Assembly: GCA_030015575.1 (NCBI GenBank)
Contig: CM057340.1
Location: forward strand, 750,083,632-750,147,631
Length of the DNA: 64,000 bases
DNA from: Agapanthus africanus
Lineage: Eukaryota > Streptophyta > Magnoliopsida > Asparagales > Amaryllidaceae
Reading direction: 5' to 3'
Shown here: one piece after another, positions 11,881 through 24,177 of the stretch
Position numbering within the stretch: the first letter of the stretch is position 1
Layout of the letters: each line of letters opens with the position of its first letter
Made by a program: the position numbers and the translations under genes
Notes under the pieces: model-generated
The model's input: only the letters and a program-made list of their open reading frames with translations
The model's database searches: none
Told to the model about the DNA's origin: nothing

Positions 11881-12169
11881 GTAAAATGTGTGGTTGTCGG
11901 GATCCGTCACCTTTTTGAAGACGTTGAGGAATTACAACGACAAATATCAAAGGAGCGAAGAGATGTACCATTGAACCGGGGTGATTTGGTTGAAAGAGCA
12001 GATGTGCTTAGTTCAAAATAAGTTGAGGACTTATGGCCAGAATTGGGCTAAGTCCAATAATGTTGTGACATTTTATTTTTGTTCTGGCTGTTATGCTTTT
12101 ATTTGGGCCCGGCCCTTTGAATAATGCTAAGCATTGGGCTCTGATATTTTTGTCTTGATCAGAATAGAG

Positions 12170-12540
12170 CATGTTCTGATAGTGCGCCACGTAGCGTATC
12201 AGGCGCTTTGCGCCAATTAAAGAGCACATTGCGCTAGCGCACACGGGGGTGACACGTGTCGCGCTTAGCGCTAAGCGCTAGTTCGTTAGCGCATTTGCGC
12301 TTTCCATCTATGAGCGCTTTGCGCTAGTCTGTTGGCGCGCCAGCGAGCGACTCATGGCGCGCTTGGCGCTGAGCGCCAGTCTATGAGTGCAGCGCTCTGT
12401 TTCAGGAGCGCAAAGCGTAGATTGTGTCTTTGGTTGACACGTGGCAAGTTCTGGCGTTGTGCGCCGGTCCAATGAACGCAAGGGTGCAGTTCATGAGTGC
12501 AAGGCACATTTCAATAGCGCAAAGCGCATCTGATCGATTT
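12170..12540. repeat. dense GCGC hairpin tract in the left H LTR
   Basis: Back-to-back inverted repeats built on GCGC: GGCGC-ttt-GCGCC at 12202-12214, then AGCGC-attt-GCGCT, AGCGC-ttt-GCGCT, TGGCGCGCCA and TGGCGC-tga-GCGCCA. Spacing is irregular and arms vary, so this is not a simple tandem repeat. A homologous tract occurs at 58840-59190, and a third block with similar words at 13270-13475. Confidence 0.8.
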
Positions 12541-13260
12541 TAAGATCACAGAATAACTTTTATGTTCTTCTAAGGAGGCTTTGCCTCAAGATCCAAGAAC
12601 AAAAGTTCTTGTTTTGATAAAAGGCTCTGCCTTTATAAATCAAAGATCTGTGGACGAAATAAAAATACTTCTTTTATTATTTTTCTTATAATTAGATCTT
12701 TTGATCTTTTTTCTTATCATCAAAGATCTTGGTCTTTTTTCCGATCTATGATCTTTTAAGAAGAGAACTCTTTTTTTTAATTATGAGATGATTTCATCTC
12801 TTTATTCATCACCATTCTTTTTACCTTGAAGAAAAATCTTCTTTTGCCGAGAGCTATTTCTTCTTCTTGAGATTTTCTCAAAGTTTTGAGGGGGGGGGTT
12901 TCCTCCTTCTTAGACTTGAAGTCTTAGGTCCTTTATATAGGGAAAGCTGATTTGTTGAATCAGTTAAAGAGATTTATTCTCCAATTAATTTAGGAATTTC
13001 TCCACCGTTGTATCCTTGATCCAAGGGCTTCTGATTTACAGAAGATAATCTTCTTATTTTGACAAGATTGAGAAATCTTTCTTTCTTTACAGAATTTGTT
13101 CTGTATTTTAGTGATTTATAATCACCATTGGATCATTGATCCAACGGTGTTCCAAATTCAAGGCACAATCTTTTCTGTTTGGAAAGATTCAACAGAATTT
13201 TATTATTATTAACCGAGGATTTAATCATATCCGTTGGATATTTGATCCAACGGTGAGGAA
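12541..13260. repeat. AT-rich tract of consecutive small hairpins (left H LTR)
   Basis: Consecutive perfect short inverted repeats, each different: GAGGC-ttt-GCCTC (12575-12587), CAAGAAC-aaaa-GTTCTTG (12594-12611), GAGATG-attt-CATCTC (12785-12800), GAAGA-aaaa-TCTTC (12828-12841), GACTT-g-AAGTC (12913-12923), AAGATT-gaga-AATCTT (13064-13079), ACAGAA-tttg-TTCTGT (13089-13104), GTGAT-ttata-ATCAC (13111-13125) and TTGGATC-att-GATCCAA (13128-13144). There is no coding frame. The same architecture occurs at 59200-59790 (homologous) and 25490-26060. Confidence 0.8.
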
Positions 13261-13269
13261 CATTTAGTT

Positions 13270-13475
13270 CCAGTGCTAGCGCTTATGCGCTCTGCCCATG
13301 GTGCGCTTTGCCCATGGTGCGCTAATTGGAGCGCAGCGCTCTTATTGCTAGCGCACATGTGCTTTACACGTGGTGCGCTCCTTGGAGCGCAGCGCACCCA
13401 GAGCTAGCGCCTATGTGCTTTGCACGGGGTGCACTAGTTGTAGCGAAGCGCCTTTATAAAAGCGCAGCTGTAATT
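13270..13475. repeat. second GCGC hairpin tract (left copy only)
   Basis: Phrases GCTAGCGC..ATGCGCT, GGTGCGCTTTGCCC and GGAGCGCAGCGCTC recur at about 55-60 bp, again forming GCGC-centred dyads. The right H LTR passes directly from the AT hairpin tract to the following CT-rich sequence and lacks this block. Confidence 0.65.
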
Positions 13476-13671
13476 CAAATTTTGAATTCTGAATAGAGCT
13501 TTGCTCTAATTGGGAAAACAGCCCCCACACCCGCGAGACTCGTGCTCGCCTGCGACGACCGCGCCCGCTCACGTCACCCCCAATGACTCTCCCCCACGTC
13601 TCCCCGCTCCTCATGCCCACGCCCGTGAGACTCGCACCCACGCCGCGACGGCCGCACCCACCTCCCCATGA

Positions 13672-13676
13672 CTCGC
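13672..13676. repeat. target-site duplication, left (CTCGC)
   Basis: The five bases before the LTR pair at 13677-20501 read CTCGC. The five after it (20502-20506) read CTCAC, one mismatch. The uninterrupted right copy of H reads ACTCGCACTCC at about 59976, confirming a simple insertion. Confidence 0.75.
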
Positions 13677-16027
13677 TGTAACAACCCTAATTTTCTTATA
13701 CACTTTTTCCTATACAAAATTTGAAATTAAATTTTTTTCAAAATCCATAAAAGAGTATTTTAACCTGAGCACAATATATATGTAATTATTTTGTTTTTAA
13801 ATAACTCCAATTTTTGTATACATAAAATTGATTTAAATTTGAAGTATACTTGGGGTATTTAATGTTGCTGTTACCAGTTTAAGTATTTATTTTCCCACAA
13901 TAATTAAAAGAAGGAGCTTGTAGCTCATTGGAAATACCTTGCACTGCTGAACCAAACCACCAGAGTTCAAATCCCATACCCCACATTATTTTTATATTAT
14001 TTTTGTTTTAAATTTCTTGGAAACCCAACAATCCACAGGCCATAACTCCCAAACTTTGAACTGAACTCAGAAAACTAAAAATACCAGTGCTTACACCACG
14101 AGACCCCCCACCCCACGGCACACCGACTCGGGCTGGCGCCACCGGCCGGACTTGGACGGACGGCCGAGTCGTCAACACGAGAAATCCGCCTTTTCAAATT
14201 CCAAACTCCTCTGCATACACCATTTATTTGGATCGGTTCCCGAGAGTTAAATATACCCCATTTACTACAATTTTTAATTATTTTCTAATTTTTATAATTT
14301 TTTTAATTAAAAACCTTTCACCTATCCTACCCTAGCCTACCCTATAAATACACCCCCTATCCTCTATCCTCTCATCCCAAAACCCTAGTCTCACTCTCTC
14401 AAAAATTTTCCAAGAAGTGTGTACTTTGAAAACAAGTTCGCGGCGAAGCTCCGACGAAATTCCGGCGGGAATTCCGGCGACGTTTTTAGAAACAACCGGT
14501 GACGAAGCAATGCCTCGGTAACCCCTTTAGTCCCCTCTCACTCCTTAGTATAAATCAAAACCCATAAGTCCTTTTCTATCATTCTTTCTATTTCTCTAAA
14601 ATACGAAATTACGAAACCCGATGGAATCGGAACAAATCCAATTTCCGATTCGGTTTTCTATAAAATTTCACTTCTAACCAATACATTCATACCTAAACAT
14701 CTTTATCTTGACTATTAAACTTTTAAAAATCAATTTGAACAAGTTTCATCACATGAAATGATAACCTTTCCAATTTATCATATTTTTCACTTTAATACCA
14801 TCATATTTCGATTTCATATTTAACCTCTTAACCTTGCTATACATTTAAAGTAGAGCACCAGGTAATGACCTACCTCCACACACACGTAAATACAACCCCA
14901 AACGATATCATCAAAACTTAGAATACGATAAAACAATACTTTCATTTAAATACCATATTCTTAATAAAACCATTCTTAAAAGTTTTAGTTTTGATACACT
15001 TTTAAATAAATACTTTTATTAGGAAAACACAAGAAGTTGTGGACATCGATCGTTTATCTAAACCTGATTTTGTGATGTCTAGGCTAGGCAAGTGAGAGAA
15101 GGTAACTTTAAAAGGCCCGTCTCACGGTGATTCGTGAGCGGATCCCTCCTTTCCTCATTTGTACTTATCTGGCCACAATTGGCGGTGGAGAGGCGATTTG
15201 AGGCATCTAACGACTTTCAGTTAGACCATTTAGAAATAGACTAGTTGACTTAGGAAACCCTAGAACCTAAAATACGGAAAAATTGACATTTTTACAAATA
15301 AATACCATTTACTTTATAAAATCGTTTTCTAAAGGATTAGTATTTTACAATCTTTGCAAAGTGCCGCTACAACCCATGTTTGGGGAACCCGTTTGGGATG
15401 GTGCGATTTATCGTACATTCTCGGGCTTAGTAGTGCGAGATGCAGACTTCCGCAAGGAGCATTCGGTCTCGAAAGGTTTAAAATACGACATATTAAGAAA
15501 ATGAGTTTTTTGGAATATAAAATATTTATTAAAATTATTTTTGTATAAATATATGTATATTTAACATTTAAATATCTATTTTATTATAATATAAATTTTC
15601 CACCTTTTTCTAAAATATCACAAGAATAAATTTTACACTAAAATACCATGAACTTCAAATAATCAATATTACAGATAAATACCCTTATTTATAAAACTAT
15701 GATATTTTCACTAGAAATGTCACAACAAAAAATCCACCCTTATTACAACTCTAAAGACGAACAATAAATACTTGAGGTGTATTTTGAAAAGTATATAAAA
15801 GTATTTTTACATAAAAACCCCTCAAGTTTTATAAATTACCCTAAGGACCCTAGCAATTATAAGAGCTCGATTCACATTTCTGATTGTCTGATTTGTGTTT
15901 GAGTCTGATTAATCTGACTTGAATATGATTCAAGTCAATCTACAATTTACAATATTCCAATTCATTATGAACACATGAATCCATGAATCCAATTATCAAT
16001 TTATACAACTTGACTGAACCGAACCAT

Positions 16028-16065
<38 letters not shown>

Positions 16066-16920
16066 CTTTTACATGATTCTCAGTATTCCATTTACATGAC
16101 TCTATGGCTACAACCGTTTACTGATATCATGGTTTCGGTCAGTCAATCAATTATACAATCAATACAATTTACAAGACAAAGAATACAATCAAAACACTAC
16201 GGGGTTTAAGGGGTAGATTGGTACGGAAGGCGTTAAAAGTGGCACGAGACGGTAAGATTAAGACACCTAACCTGAATCTAATTGCCGTTGTTCCGGGTTG
16301 TATAACAGAGCCTTGTACTTCCATTTGCCCTGGTCTCTAGCATACTGAGACCCCTCTTGTATACACTGGCATTCTTCTGTACCAAACTACAAACAACAGC
16401 GTTAACACGATACTACAACAATATAACAATATAATATAACTTTAAAAGAAACTCTCTCTCTCTTTCTCTCCCTCTCTCTTTCTCTCTTACTCTCTGTCTA
16501 TTCTAATTCTCCTCTTATCTTTGGGACTTACCGAGCGACCTGTTCGCTGACGATATTCTGTTTCTTTCTTCTTTGAATGTCGTCAGGTGATTTGGACCCG
16601 GCAGAGATCGAGCCATCTCAAGAAGACTTGGAGCAGTTTGCCGAAGACCCTGCACTTTAGTTTCATTGTACACTTTTCCTTTCTGTACTTTCCATTTCCT
16701 GTTATGCCAATGTTTAGGCATCTTTTTATTTCAGTTGTATTTCCTTTTCATGTATTGTACAAAGAATATTAATAAATAAAAGTTGATGTTTTTATTATCC
16801 TTGTCTCTTGTGTAATTATTTTATATTGCTTTGATACGCTTAGCGTATGTACTTCTGAGTATATACGTAACGGACCTCGTCGCGTCCCCTTCACCGTACA
16901 CTGGGAAGCGGGGCGTGACA
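13677..16920 (+). mobile_element. LTR1 of the gutted gypsy element
   Basis: TG...CA ends. TATAAATA lies at 14343-14350 after a run of CCTACCCTAC, a plausible core promoter about 670 bp into the LTR. At 15068-15265 is a cassette (GTCTAGGC, AAGTGAGAGAAGG, TGGCCACAATTGGCGG, GAGGCGATTTGAGG) related to one in the Athila leader at about 47470-47660. A TA microsatellite is at about 16030-16064 and a CT-rich tract at 16452-16500. The short frames at 15283-15504 and 16515-16721 also occur in LTR2 simply because the LTRs are duplicates. Confidence 0.8.
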
Positions 16921-17284
16921 GGTTTTGTTGGTGGCCCATGCAGGTCAGAGCTGTATGAAACCCTATCATGCAGTTCTGTTCTACGTGAACAACCTAAGCA
17001 ATATAACACAAGAACCAGCAACTAAAACATTCATTACAATTCATGTTCCTTGAATCTTACAATTTCATGTTCCTTGAATCTTATCATTTCATCATATACC
17101 TTGAATCTGTCCTAACCCAAAATTCCCTCACCTCTTTTACAATCTTACCGAAACCTTCGCATCTTTTCATTCCTTCACACATTTTTCATACACTATCTAT
17201 ACTCCAGTCTTCAAACTTTTCTTAAAACTGTTACACTTTCCTTTTACAAATTTCGAGAACGAAATTTTTATAAGGAGGATAGAA
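16921..17284 (+). other. vestigial interior with polypurine tract at 17269-17284
   Basis: 364 bp, no coding potential; it holds a tandem CATGTTCCTTGAATCTTA phrase (about 17042-17087) and ends in the purine-rich AAGGAGGATAGAA directly before LTR2. Confidence 0.7.
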
Positions 17285-20200
17285 TGTAACAACCCTAATT
17301 TTCTTATACACTTTTTGCTATACAAATTTTTAAATTAAATTTTTTTCAAAATCCATAAAGGAGTATTTTAACCTGAGCACAATATATATTTAATTATTTT
17401 GTTTTTAAATAACTCCAATTTTTGTATACATAAAATTGATTTAAATTTGAAATATACTTGGGGTATTTAATGTTGCTGTTACCACTTTAAGTATTTATTT
17501 TCCCACAATAATTACAAGAAGGAGCTTATAGCTCATTGGAAATACCTTGCACCGCTGAACCAAGCCACCAGAGTTCAAATCCCATACCCCACATTAATTT
17601 TATATTATTTTTGGTTTAAATTTCTTGGAAACCCAACAATCCAAAGGCCATAACTCCCAAACTTTGAACTGAACCCAGAAAACTAAAAATACTAGTGCTT
17701 ACACCACGAGACCCCCCACCCCGACTCGGCCCGACTCGGGCCGGCACCGCCGGCCGGACTCGGCCGGACGGCCGAGTCGTCAACACGAGAAATCCGCCTT
17801 TTCAAATTCCTAACTCCCCTGCATACACCATTTATTTGGATCGGTTCCCGAGAGTTAAATATACCCCATTTACTACAATTTTTAATGATTTTCTATAATT
17901 TTTACAATTTTTTTTAATTAAAAACCTTTCACCTACCCTACCCTAGCCTACCCTATAAATACACCACCTATCCTCTACCCTCTCATCCCAAAACCCTTGT
18001 CTCACTCTCTCAAAATTTTTCCAAGAAGTGTGTATTTTGAAAACAAGTTCGCGGCGAAGCTCCAACGAAATTCCGGCGACGTTTTTAGAAACAACCGGCG
18101 ACGAAGTAACGCCTCGGCAACCCCTTTAGTCCCCCCTCACTCCTCAGTATAGATCGAAACCCGTAAGTCCCTTTCTATCCTTCTTTCTATTTCTCTAAAA
18201 TACGAAATTACGAAACCCGACGGAATCGGAACAAATCCGATTTCCGAATCGGTTTTCTATAAAATTTCACTTCTAACCAATACATTCATGTATAAACATC
18301 TTTATCTTGACTATTAAACTTTTAAAAATCAATTTGAATAAGTTTCATCATATGAAATGATAACCATTCCAATTTATCGTATTTTTCACTTTAATACCAT
18401 CATGTTTCGATTTTATATTTAACCCCTTAACCTTGCTATACATTAAAAGTAGAGCACGAGGTAATGACCTACCTCCACACATACGTAAATACAAACTTAA
18501 ACGATATCATCAAAACTTAGAATACGATAAAACAATACTTTTATTTAAATACCATATTCTTAATAAAACCATTCTTAAAAGTTTTAGTTTTGATACACTT
18601 TTAAATAAATACTTTTATTAGGAAAACACGAGAAGTTGTGCACATCGATCGTTTATCTAAACCTGACTTTGTGGTGTCTAGGCTAGGCAAGTGAGAAAAG
18701 GTAACTTTAAAAGGCCCGTCTCACGGTGATTCGTGAGCGGATCCCTCCTTTCCTCATTTGTACTTACCTGGCCACAATTGGCGGTGGAGAGGCGATTTGA
18801 GGCATCTAACGACTTGTCGTTTAGACCATTTAGAAATAGGCTAGTTGACTTAGGAAACCCTAGAACCTAAAATACGGAAAATTGACATTTTTACAAATAA
18901 ATACCATTTACTTTATAAAATCGTTTTCTAAAGGATTGGTATTTTACAATCTTTGCAAAGCGCCGCTACAACCCATGTTTGGGGAACCCGTTCAGGATGG
19001 TGCGAATTATCGCATATCCTCGGGCTTAGTAGTACGAGATGCAGACCTCCGCAAGGAGTATTCGGTCTCGAAAGGTTTAAAATACGACATCTTAAGAAAA
19101 TGAGATTTTTGGAATATAAAATATTTATTAAAATTATTTTTGTATAAATATATGTATATTTATCATTTAAATATCTATTTTATTATAATATAAATTTTCC
19201 ACCTTTTTCTAAAAAATCACAAGAATAAATTTTACACTAAAATAACATGAACTTCAAATAATCAATATTACAGATAAATACCCTTATTTATAAAACTAGG
19301 ATATTTTCACTAGAAATGTCACAACATGAAATCCACCCTCATTATAACTCTAAAGACGAACAATAAATACTTGAGGTGTATTTTGAAAGTATATAAAAGT
19401 ATTTTTGCATAAAACCCCCTCAAGTTTTATAAATTACCCTAAGGACCCTAGCATTTATAAGACCTCGATTCACATTTCTGATTGTTTGAGTCGGGTTTGA
19501 GTCTGATTAATCTTACTTAAATATGATTCAAGTCAATCTACAATCTACAATATTCCAATTCAATATGAACACATGAATCTATGAATCCAATTATCAATTT
19601 ATACAATTTGACTGAACCGAACCATGGATATATATATATATATATATTCCTTTTACATGATTCTCAGTATTCCGTTTACATGACTCTATGGCTACAATCA
19701 TTTACTGATATCATGGTTTCGGTCAGTCAATCAATTATACAACCAATAAAGTTTAGAAGATAAATAATACAATAAAAACACTACGGGGTTTAAGGGGTAG
19801 ATTGGTACGGAAGGTGTTAAAAGTGGCACGAGACGGTAAGATTAAGACACCTAACCTGAATCCAATTGCCGTTGTTCCAGATTGTATAACGGAGCCTTGT
19901 ACTTCCATTTGCCCTGGTCTCTAGCATACTGAGACCCCTCTCGTGTACACTGGCATCCTTCTGTACCAAGCTACAAACAACAGCGTTAACACAATACTAC
20001 AACAATATAACAACATAATATAACTTTAAAAGCAACTCTCTCTCTCTCCTTCTCTCTCTCTCTCTCTGTGTTACTCTCTGTCTATTCTATTTCTCCTCTT
20101 ATCTTTGGGACTTACCGAGCGACCTGTTCGCTGACGACATTCTGTTTCTTTCTTCTTTGAATGTCGTCAGGTGATTTGGACTCGGCAGAGATCGAGCCAT

Positions 20201-20501
20201 CTCAAAAAGACTTGGAGCAGTTTTCCGAAGACCCTGCACTTTAGTTTCATTGTACACTTTTTCTTTTTGTACTTTCCATTTCCTGTTATGCCACTGCTTA
20301 GGCATCTTTTTATTTTAGTTTTATTTCCTTTTCATGCATTGTACAAAGAATGTTAATAAATAAAAGTTGTTTTTATTATCCTTGTCTCTTGTGTAATTAT
20401 TTTATATTGCTTAGATACGCTTAGCGTATATACTTCTGAGTATATACGTAGCGGACCTCATCGTGTCCCTTTCGCCGTACACTGGGAAGCAAGGCGTGAC
20501 A
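17285..20501 (+). mobile_element. LTR2 of the gutted gypsy element
   Basis: Near-identical partner of LTR1. TATAAATA is at 17954-17961, the shared cassette at about 18673-18868, and a shorter TA run at 19628-19648. It ends GGCGTGACA at 20501 followed by the TSD CTCAC. The difference in TA-run length accounts for much of the length difference between the LTRs. Confidence 0.8.
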
Positions 20502-20506
20502 CTCAC

Positions 20507-22684
20507 ACTCCTCCAACGTCTCTCCAACGGCCATGACTCCCCTCGCCCAAAACCTCAACGACTTCGATCTCGTCTCTCTCTGCTTCACTCTCTCTCTCTC
20601 TCGCTCTCACTCTGCTCCGCCACCGAGCACCTCACCTCAGGCAATATGTCGCCGACAAGCCCGACCTCCACCTCCTCCCTTTTCCCCTCTCAACCCACAA
20701 CTCGCCGACGAGCTCCGAGCACCAACCCCGAGCCTAAGCCACTGCACCCAAGTCGGAGCTCCCCAACTCACCATCTCCGTGCTTCAAGCTCCGAGTATCT
20801 CCATCACCGCCGACCACCAGCAGCTCCTCCATTGTCCAACCTCCCCAACGTCACCACCACCATCTCAAGAACATGACTCCCCTCACCCCTCCAGCAGCCG
20901 AGCCTCACCCCCTTCTTCTCCAAACAGCCCATCATTTCGTCGAACACCTGGTTGCAATCACTGTAACAATCATCATTGACGACGTTAACGCCGATGCCAT
21001 CGCTATCCCCGCTACCAACAAGCTCCAACCAGCAACATCAAGCTCCGACATCGCCACCACAGCAGCACAGAGCCCGAGCCTAACCCAAGCCCTAGCCAAG
21101 CTCAAACCTAGCCGTGCAGCTCGCGCTCTTTGTGGTCCTTCTCGCTGCCCGTGCTGTTTCCGCCCTCGTCGTCGCTACCGTGCCACTTTCACCCAAGGCA
21201 AGTGAAAATTCTTCACTTGCTAATCATGCTAATTTACCGGTTAGATTAAATAATCAAGTTAAAGATTTAATCATACGTGTGTGCATATATATATTTAGAT
21301 CGTAAATTATAGTGGAATTGTTAGCAAACCATTGAGTTTATTGTATTGAATTGAACCCAATTCGGGTCTGTCAACCGTAATGATATCATTTATAATTTAC
21401 ATGAATTAATTGTTATAATCATTTCGATAAAACTGACGACGATCGATACTCGTACTTAATTCTAAGTTCGAAGCGATACATGAATGAAAACTCTTGTTAA
21501 AGTGCCCATGTTTTGTGATCGTCGAATCCCTTACTGATTAGCAAATGTCGTGTAAGGTTTTGAGTTAAAAGTATCGTGTTTATAATCATGTAACGTTGCC
21601 CCCTAAAGGCGATACAAAATCTGAATTTTACCGCGTAGGTTACCTCAATAAAATCATTGTAAATTCAATATAGGTTGGAACGTAACATTATATAGCTCAT
21701 ATAGAAGACGACTCGATAACCTAAACCATCTATAATTCAATTCTCAACGTTTATAGATTTCTGTAACGATAATTGGCTGCGAATGCGGCACGGGACTGCA
21801 GTCCGGGGTAGCATTTCTCTTGGATACCTGACTTTGAACACATGTACACCCCTGATTTAAACTGTAAATGCGCGGAGACCCATATGGTCACATAGATAAT
21901 TTAGTTAACTAACATATTAATCTGGTCCCGTACTGTTTCACCGTCGTTTGATATTAAATTTGTATTTTAGAGTGTCACTGTGTTCTGCAGTTTCTGCAGT
22001 ATCATTTCTTACACTGTCACATTAAACAGGACATAACTTCTAATACAGAAATGATATTGATAATCCATTTGATGCGTTAGAAATTTAACAGATAAAAATA
22101 GATTTTATTCAACTGGGCTAATACCTGAATCCGAACATAATCACTGGTAAAATCCGCGTGAAGTTGGGATTCCATTTTTGAAACTGGAATTCCAACAATC
22201 GATCGCTACCTTAAAATGATGATATCTTCCTAACCGTAATCCAGTTTGACATGGAATTAATTTTACTACTTAGATAATCCAGTGTACTTCGTGCGTCTTT
22301 TATATTATTTTGGTCAATTCTATGCGTGTGAATTATCGTAAAATTTTTAAGTTATATAACATTGGTCGTCATAGGGTAGTGAATATTTGTTTAGTGCAAT
22401 TCTGCCTATTTTCGTGTTTTCTTTATACCTGTTGCATAGTGATCATCCATGTTGAGACCTAGCGACTGATTTACATTGTCGATATATTAGTGTTAGTGAT
22501 TGGGTTGTGGCAAATACGACAGTGATATTAGCAAGTGGAAAACTGATTGAAAGAGACAGCGATGCGTGTTTGTTCACAACCTATCTGATACCTGAATACA
22601 TACTATAACCTGGAAAATGGAGAAATCAAGATGGAATTGAACTCGTATTTAGCGAGGTACAGTGACTTAGAGGATGATCATTCG

Positions 22685-22718
<34 letters not shown>

Positions 22719-23040
22719 TAGGTCGTGGGCCTAACGACACGGCTGACAAGGTTATGTCCCGGGCATAGTGGACCATACTCACGGGCATGCACGAGACCCT
22801 TGTTAAACACGAGCATTCTTTCTGCCATTTGATTTCATTGACTTAGTGACCGATAAGTAGTGACATGCACATTGCCTAGTTTATTAACATGATACATATA
22901 TTGCACTATTCATATTCAGTTGATATTTATTACACTCATGCTCTGCATTTTGTTGCACTTCTCATGTTTAATAATATTGCATAACCATCATATATATATT
23001 TATTGCTATATGTGTCGCCCTGACGACCTAAGTGTGCATG
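20507..23040 (-). mobile_element. left LTR of H, second segment
   Basis: Collinear with 59981-62567. It starts with Pro/Ser-coding CT-rich DNA (about 20520-21190). Frames here (20463-20876, 20533-20979, 20873-21205) are low-complexity and are not kept in one frame between the two copies; the right copy has one 279-codon frame at 59817-60656. A 63-codon frame at 21114-21305, with a hydrophobic, signal-peptide-like start and no ATG, is similar in both copies. I do not call any of these genes. The rest (21300-23040) is AT-rich, with a perfect GGACTGCAGTCC palindrome near 21796 and a CA microsatellite at 22686-22716. Confidence 0.5.
22686..22716. repeat. (AC)n microsatellite
   Basis: About 15 AC units. 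The same position in the right H copy (62165-62240) is a compound TA/CA/TA run. Confidence 0.95.
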
Positions 23041-24177
23041 TGTAAGTCGACGTTAGACACCCCACAAGATACGGGGAGGCGGAATAGGTAAAACAATCAT
23101 TTTGTTTAGTTAATATCGACTAACTTTACGGATCTTTGCTAAACCCTAACTAACAACTATATAGAAGTGATTAGCTACTATGATAGATGATTATACCTAA
23201 TGATTCAAGTCCTTCTTGTTCTTGTAGTTCACCTCCTCGTCGGCCTTCTCGATGTGATAGAAGATCTACCCGAGAGCTCCTTCTCCAAGCTTTAACCTCT
23301 CACTTGAGGTAACTAGGTGGTTATGAGTGCTAATCAAAGTAACCTAGAAGATATAGAAGTGGATTAAGGATCTATTAGTCTTTCTAACCCTTGGGATCTC
23401 AACACATGAGAGGATTAGGGTTAGGTTGAAGAAGAGGAGAGCTTGAGGAGAGAGAGTGTGTTTGTAATAATCAATTGAACCCTTCTCACTTTGAATAATA
23501 TGAAGCATAAGAAAATATCTTGCACAAATATCTTGCACAAATATCATTAATGCTTCATTTAATTCTTGAGATGAATCATCTCATGAGTCATGGTGCAATT
23601 AATGATAATAACACATAAGCTCTCCACTTCATTAAATTTTAATTCACAAATGAATTAAAACTAAATGAGTCACCATCCTTCTTGAAGCTTCTCGACTAAT
23701 TACGAGAATGCCCCTCTCATCCGTAAAACACGGAAATATTGAGACTGTATAAATCCAATAATCTAATACTAGAATCTGGCTTAAACTAAAGCCCGCTAGT
23801 ATAATCTGTCCGAACATCGTACGTGCATAAATGCACGTATGTGTCCGAACTCAGTCGTAAAACCATACGACCTCTATATCGTTTCGCCTGAAGCAAGGAA
23901 ACTCTCTGTGTAGGACTCTAAAGACTCGACATTACGCTGGCAGTGGGTTTAACCACAGGCCGCAAGCGGTACTAGCTGTACGTAACGGTCCCCAGGTAGA
24001 TTTCGATAAGAAGGCCGATGAGGAAACCCATCCGAACTCCTACTGAGCCTGATGTGACAATCTCCGTACAGTCCGGTCTGTTCGTCTAGGACTATCGCAT
24101 ATCGGGTCTAGGGGGCGGCAAGCGTCAGTCCCCTAAAAGCGGTATAAGTCGTGTCGGAGTGAAGCCCATTACACCTT
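23041..24177 (-). mobile_element. Angela-like copia 3' LTR, truncated
   Basis: It begins (plus strand) TGTAAGTCGAC exactly like the LTR at 2766 but without a primer site beside it, so it is a 3' LTR end. It matches 2766-3995 in order but stops at the phrase CACCTTGAGAAAG. There it joins copia RNase H coding sequence, so the first ~780 bp (minus sense) of the LTR, the polypurine tract and the end of pol are deleted. The copia LTR at 62568 has the same left flank (GTGTGCATG). Confidence 0.75.

Larger units (their letters stand above)
10211..13676 (-). mobile_element. left LTR of H, first segment
   Basis: Collinear with 57565-59975 except that the right copy lacks roughly the 13150-13490 portion and has fewer 72-bp repeat units. 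Contents in order: unique start (10211-10750), 72-bp GGAC array (10760-11880), unique stretch with GGCCCGGCCC (11881-12170), GCGC hairpins, AT hairpins, GCGC hairpins, then CT-rich DNA cut at 13676 by an LTR insertion. No protein-coding gene is evident; the ORFs at 10779-11018 and 12008-12244 are repeat-derived. Confidence 0.6.
13677..20501 (+). mobile_element. LTR pair with 364-bp interior (gutted chromovirus-like gypsy element)
   Basis: LTR1 13677-16920 (3244 bp) and LTR2 17285-20501 (3217 bp) both begin TGTAACAACCC and end GGCGTGACA. They are highly similar throughout and carry the same TATA box context. The interior (16921-17284) has no gag-pol. Just before LTR2 the phrase TTCGAGAACGAAATTTTTAT and then AAGGAGGATAGAA forms a polypurine tract of the kind seen in Tekay/Del-type chromoviruses, fixing plus orientation. 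The interior start carries only a vague GGTCAGAGC, perhaps a decayed iMet primer site. The element is a deletion derivative or a non-autonomous form. Confidence 0.8.

Noticed and set aside
15283-15548. 73-codon ORF conserved at 15283-15504 and 18882-19103
   Set aside because: It is conserved only because the two LTRs are recent duplicates; low complexity and no start context.
21114-21305. Signal-peptide-like 63-codon frame seen in both H copies
   Set aside because: Begins without ATG and both copies descend from one sequence; hydrophobic coding is a by-product of CT-rich DNA. Left as a remark only.
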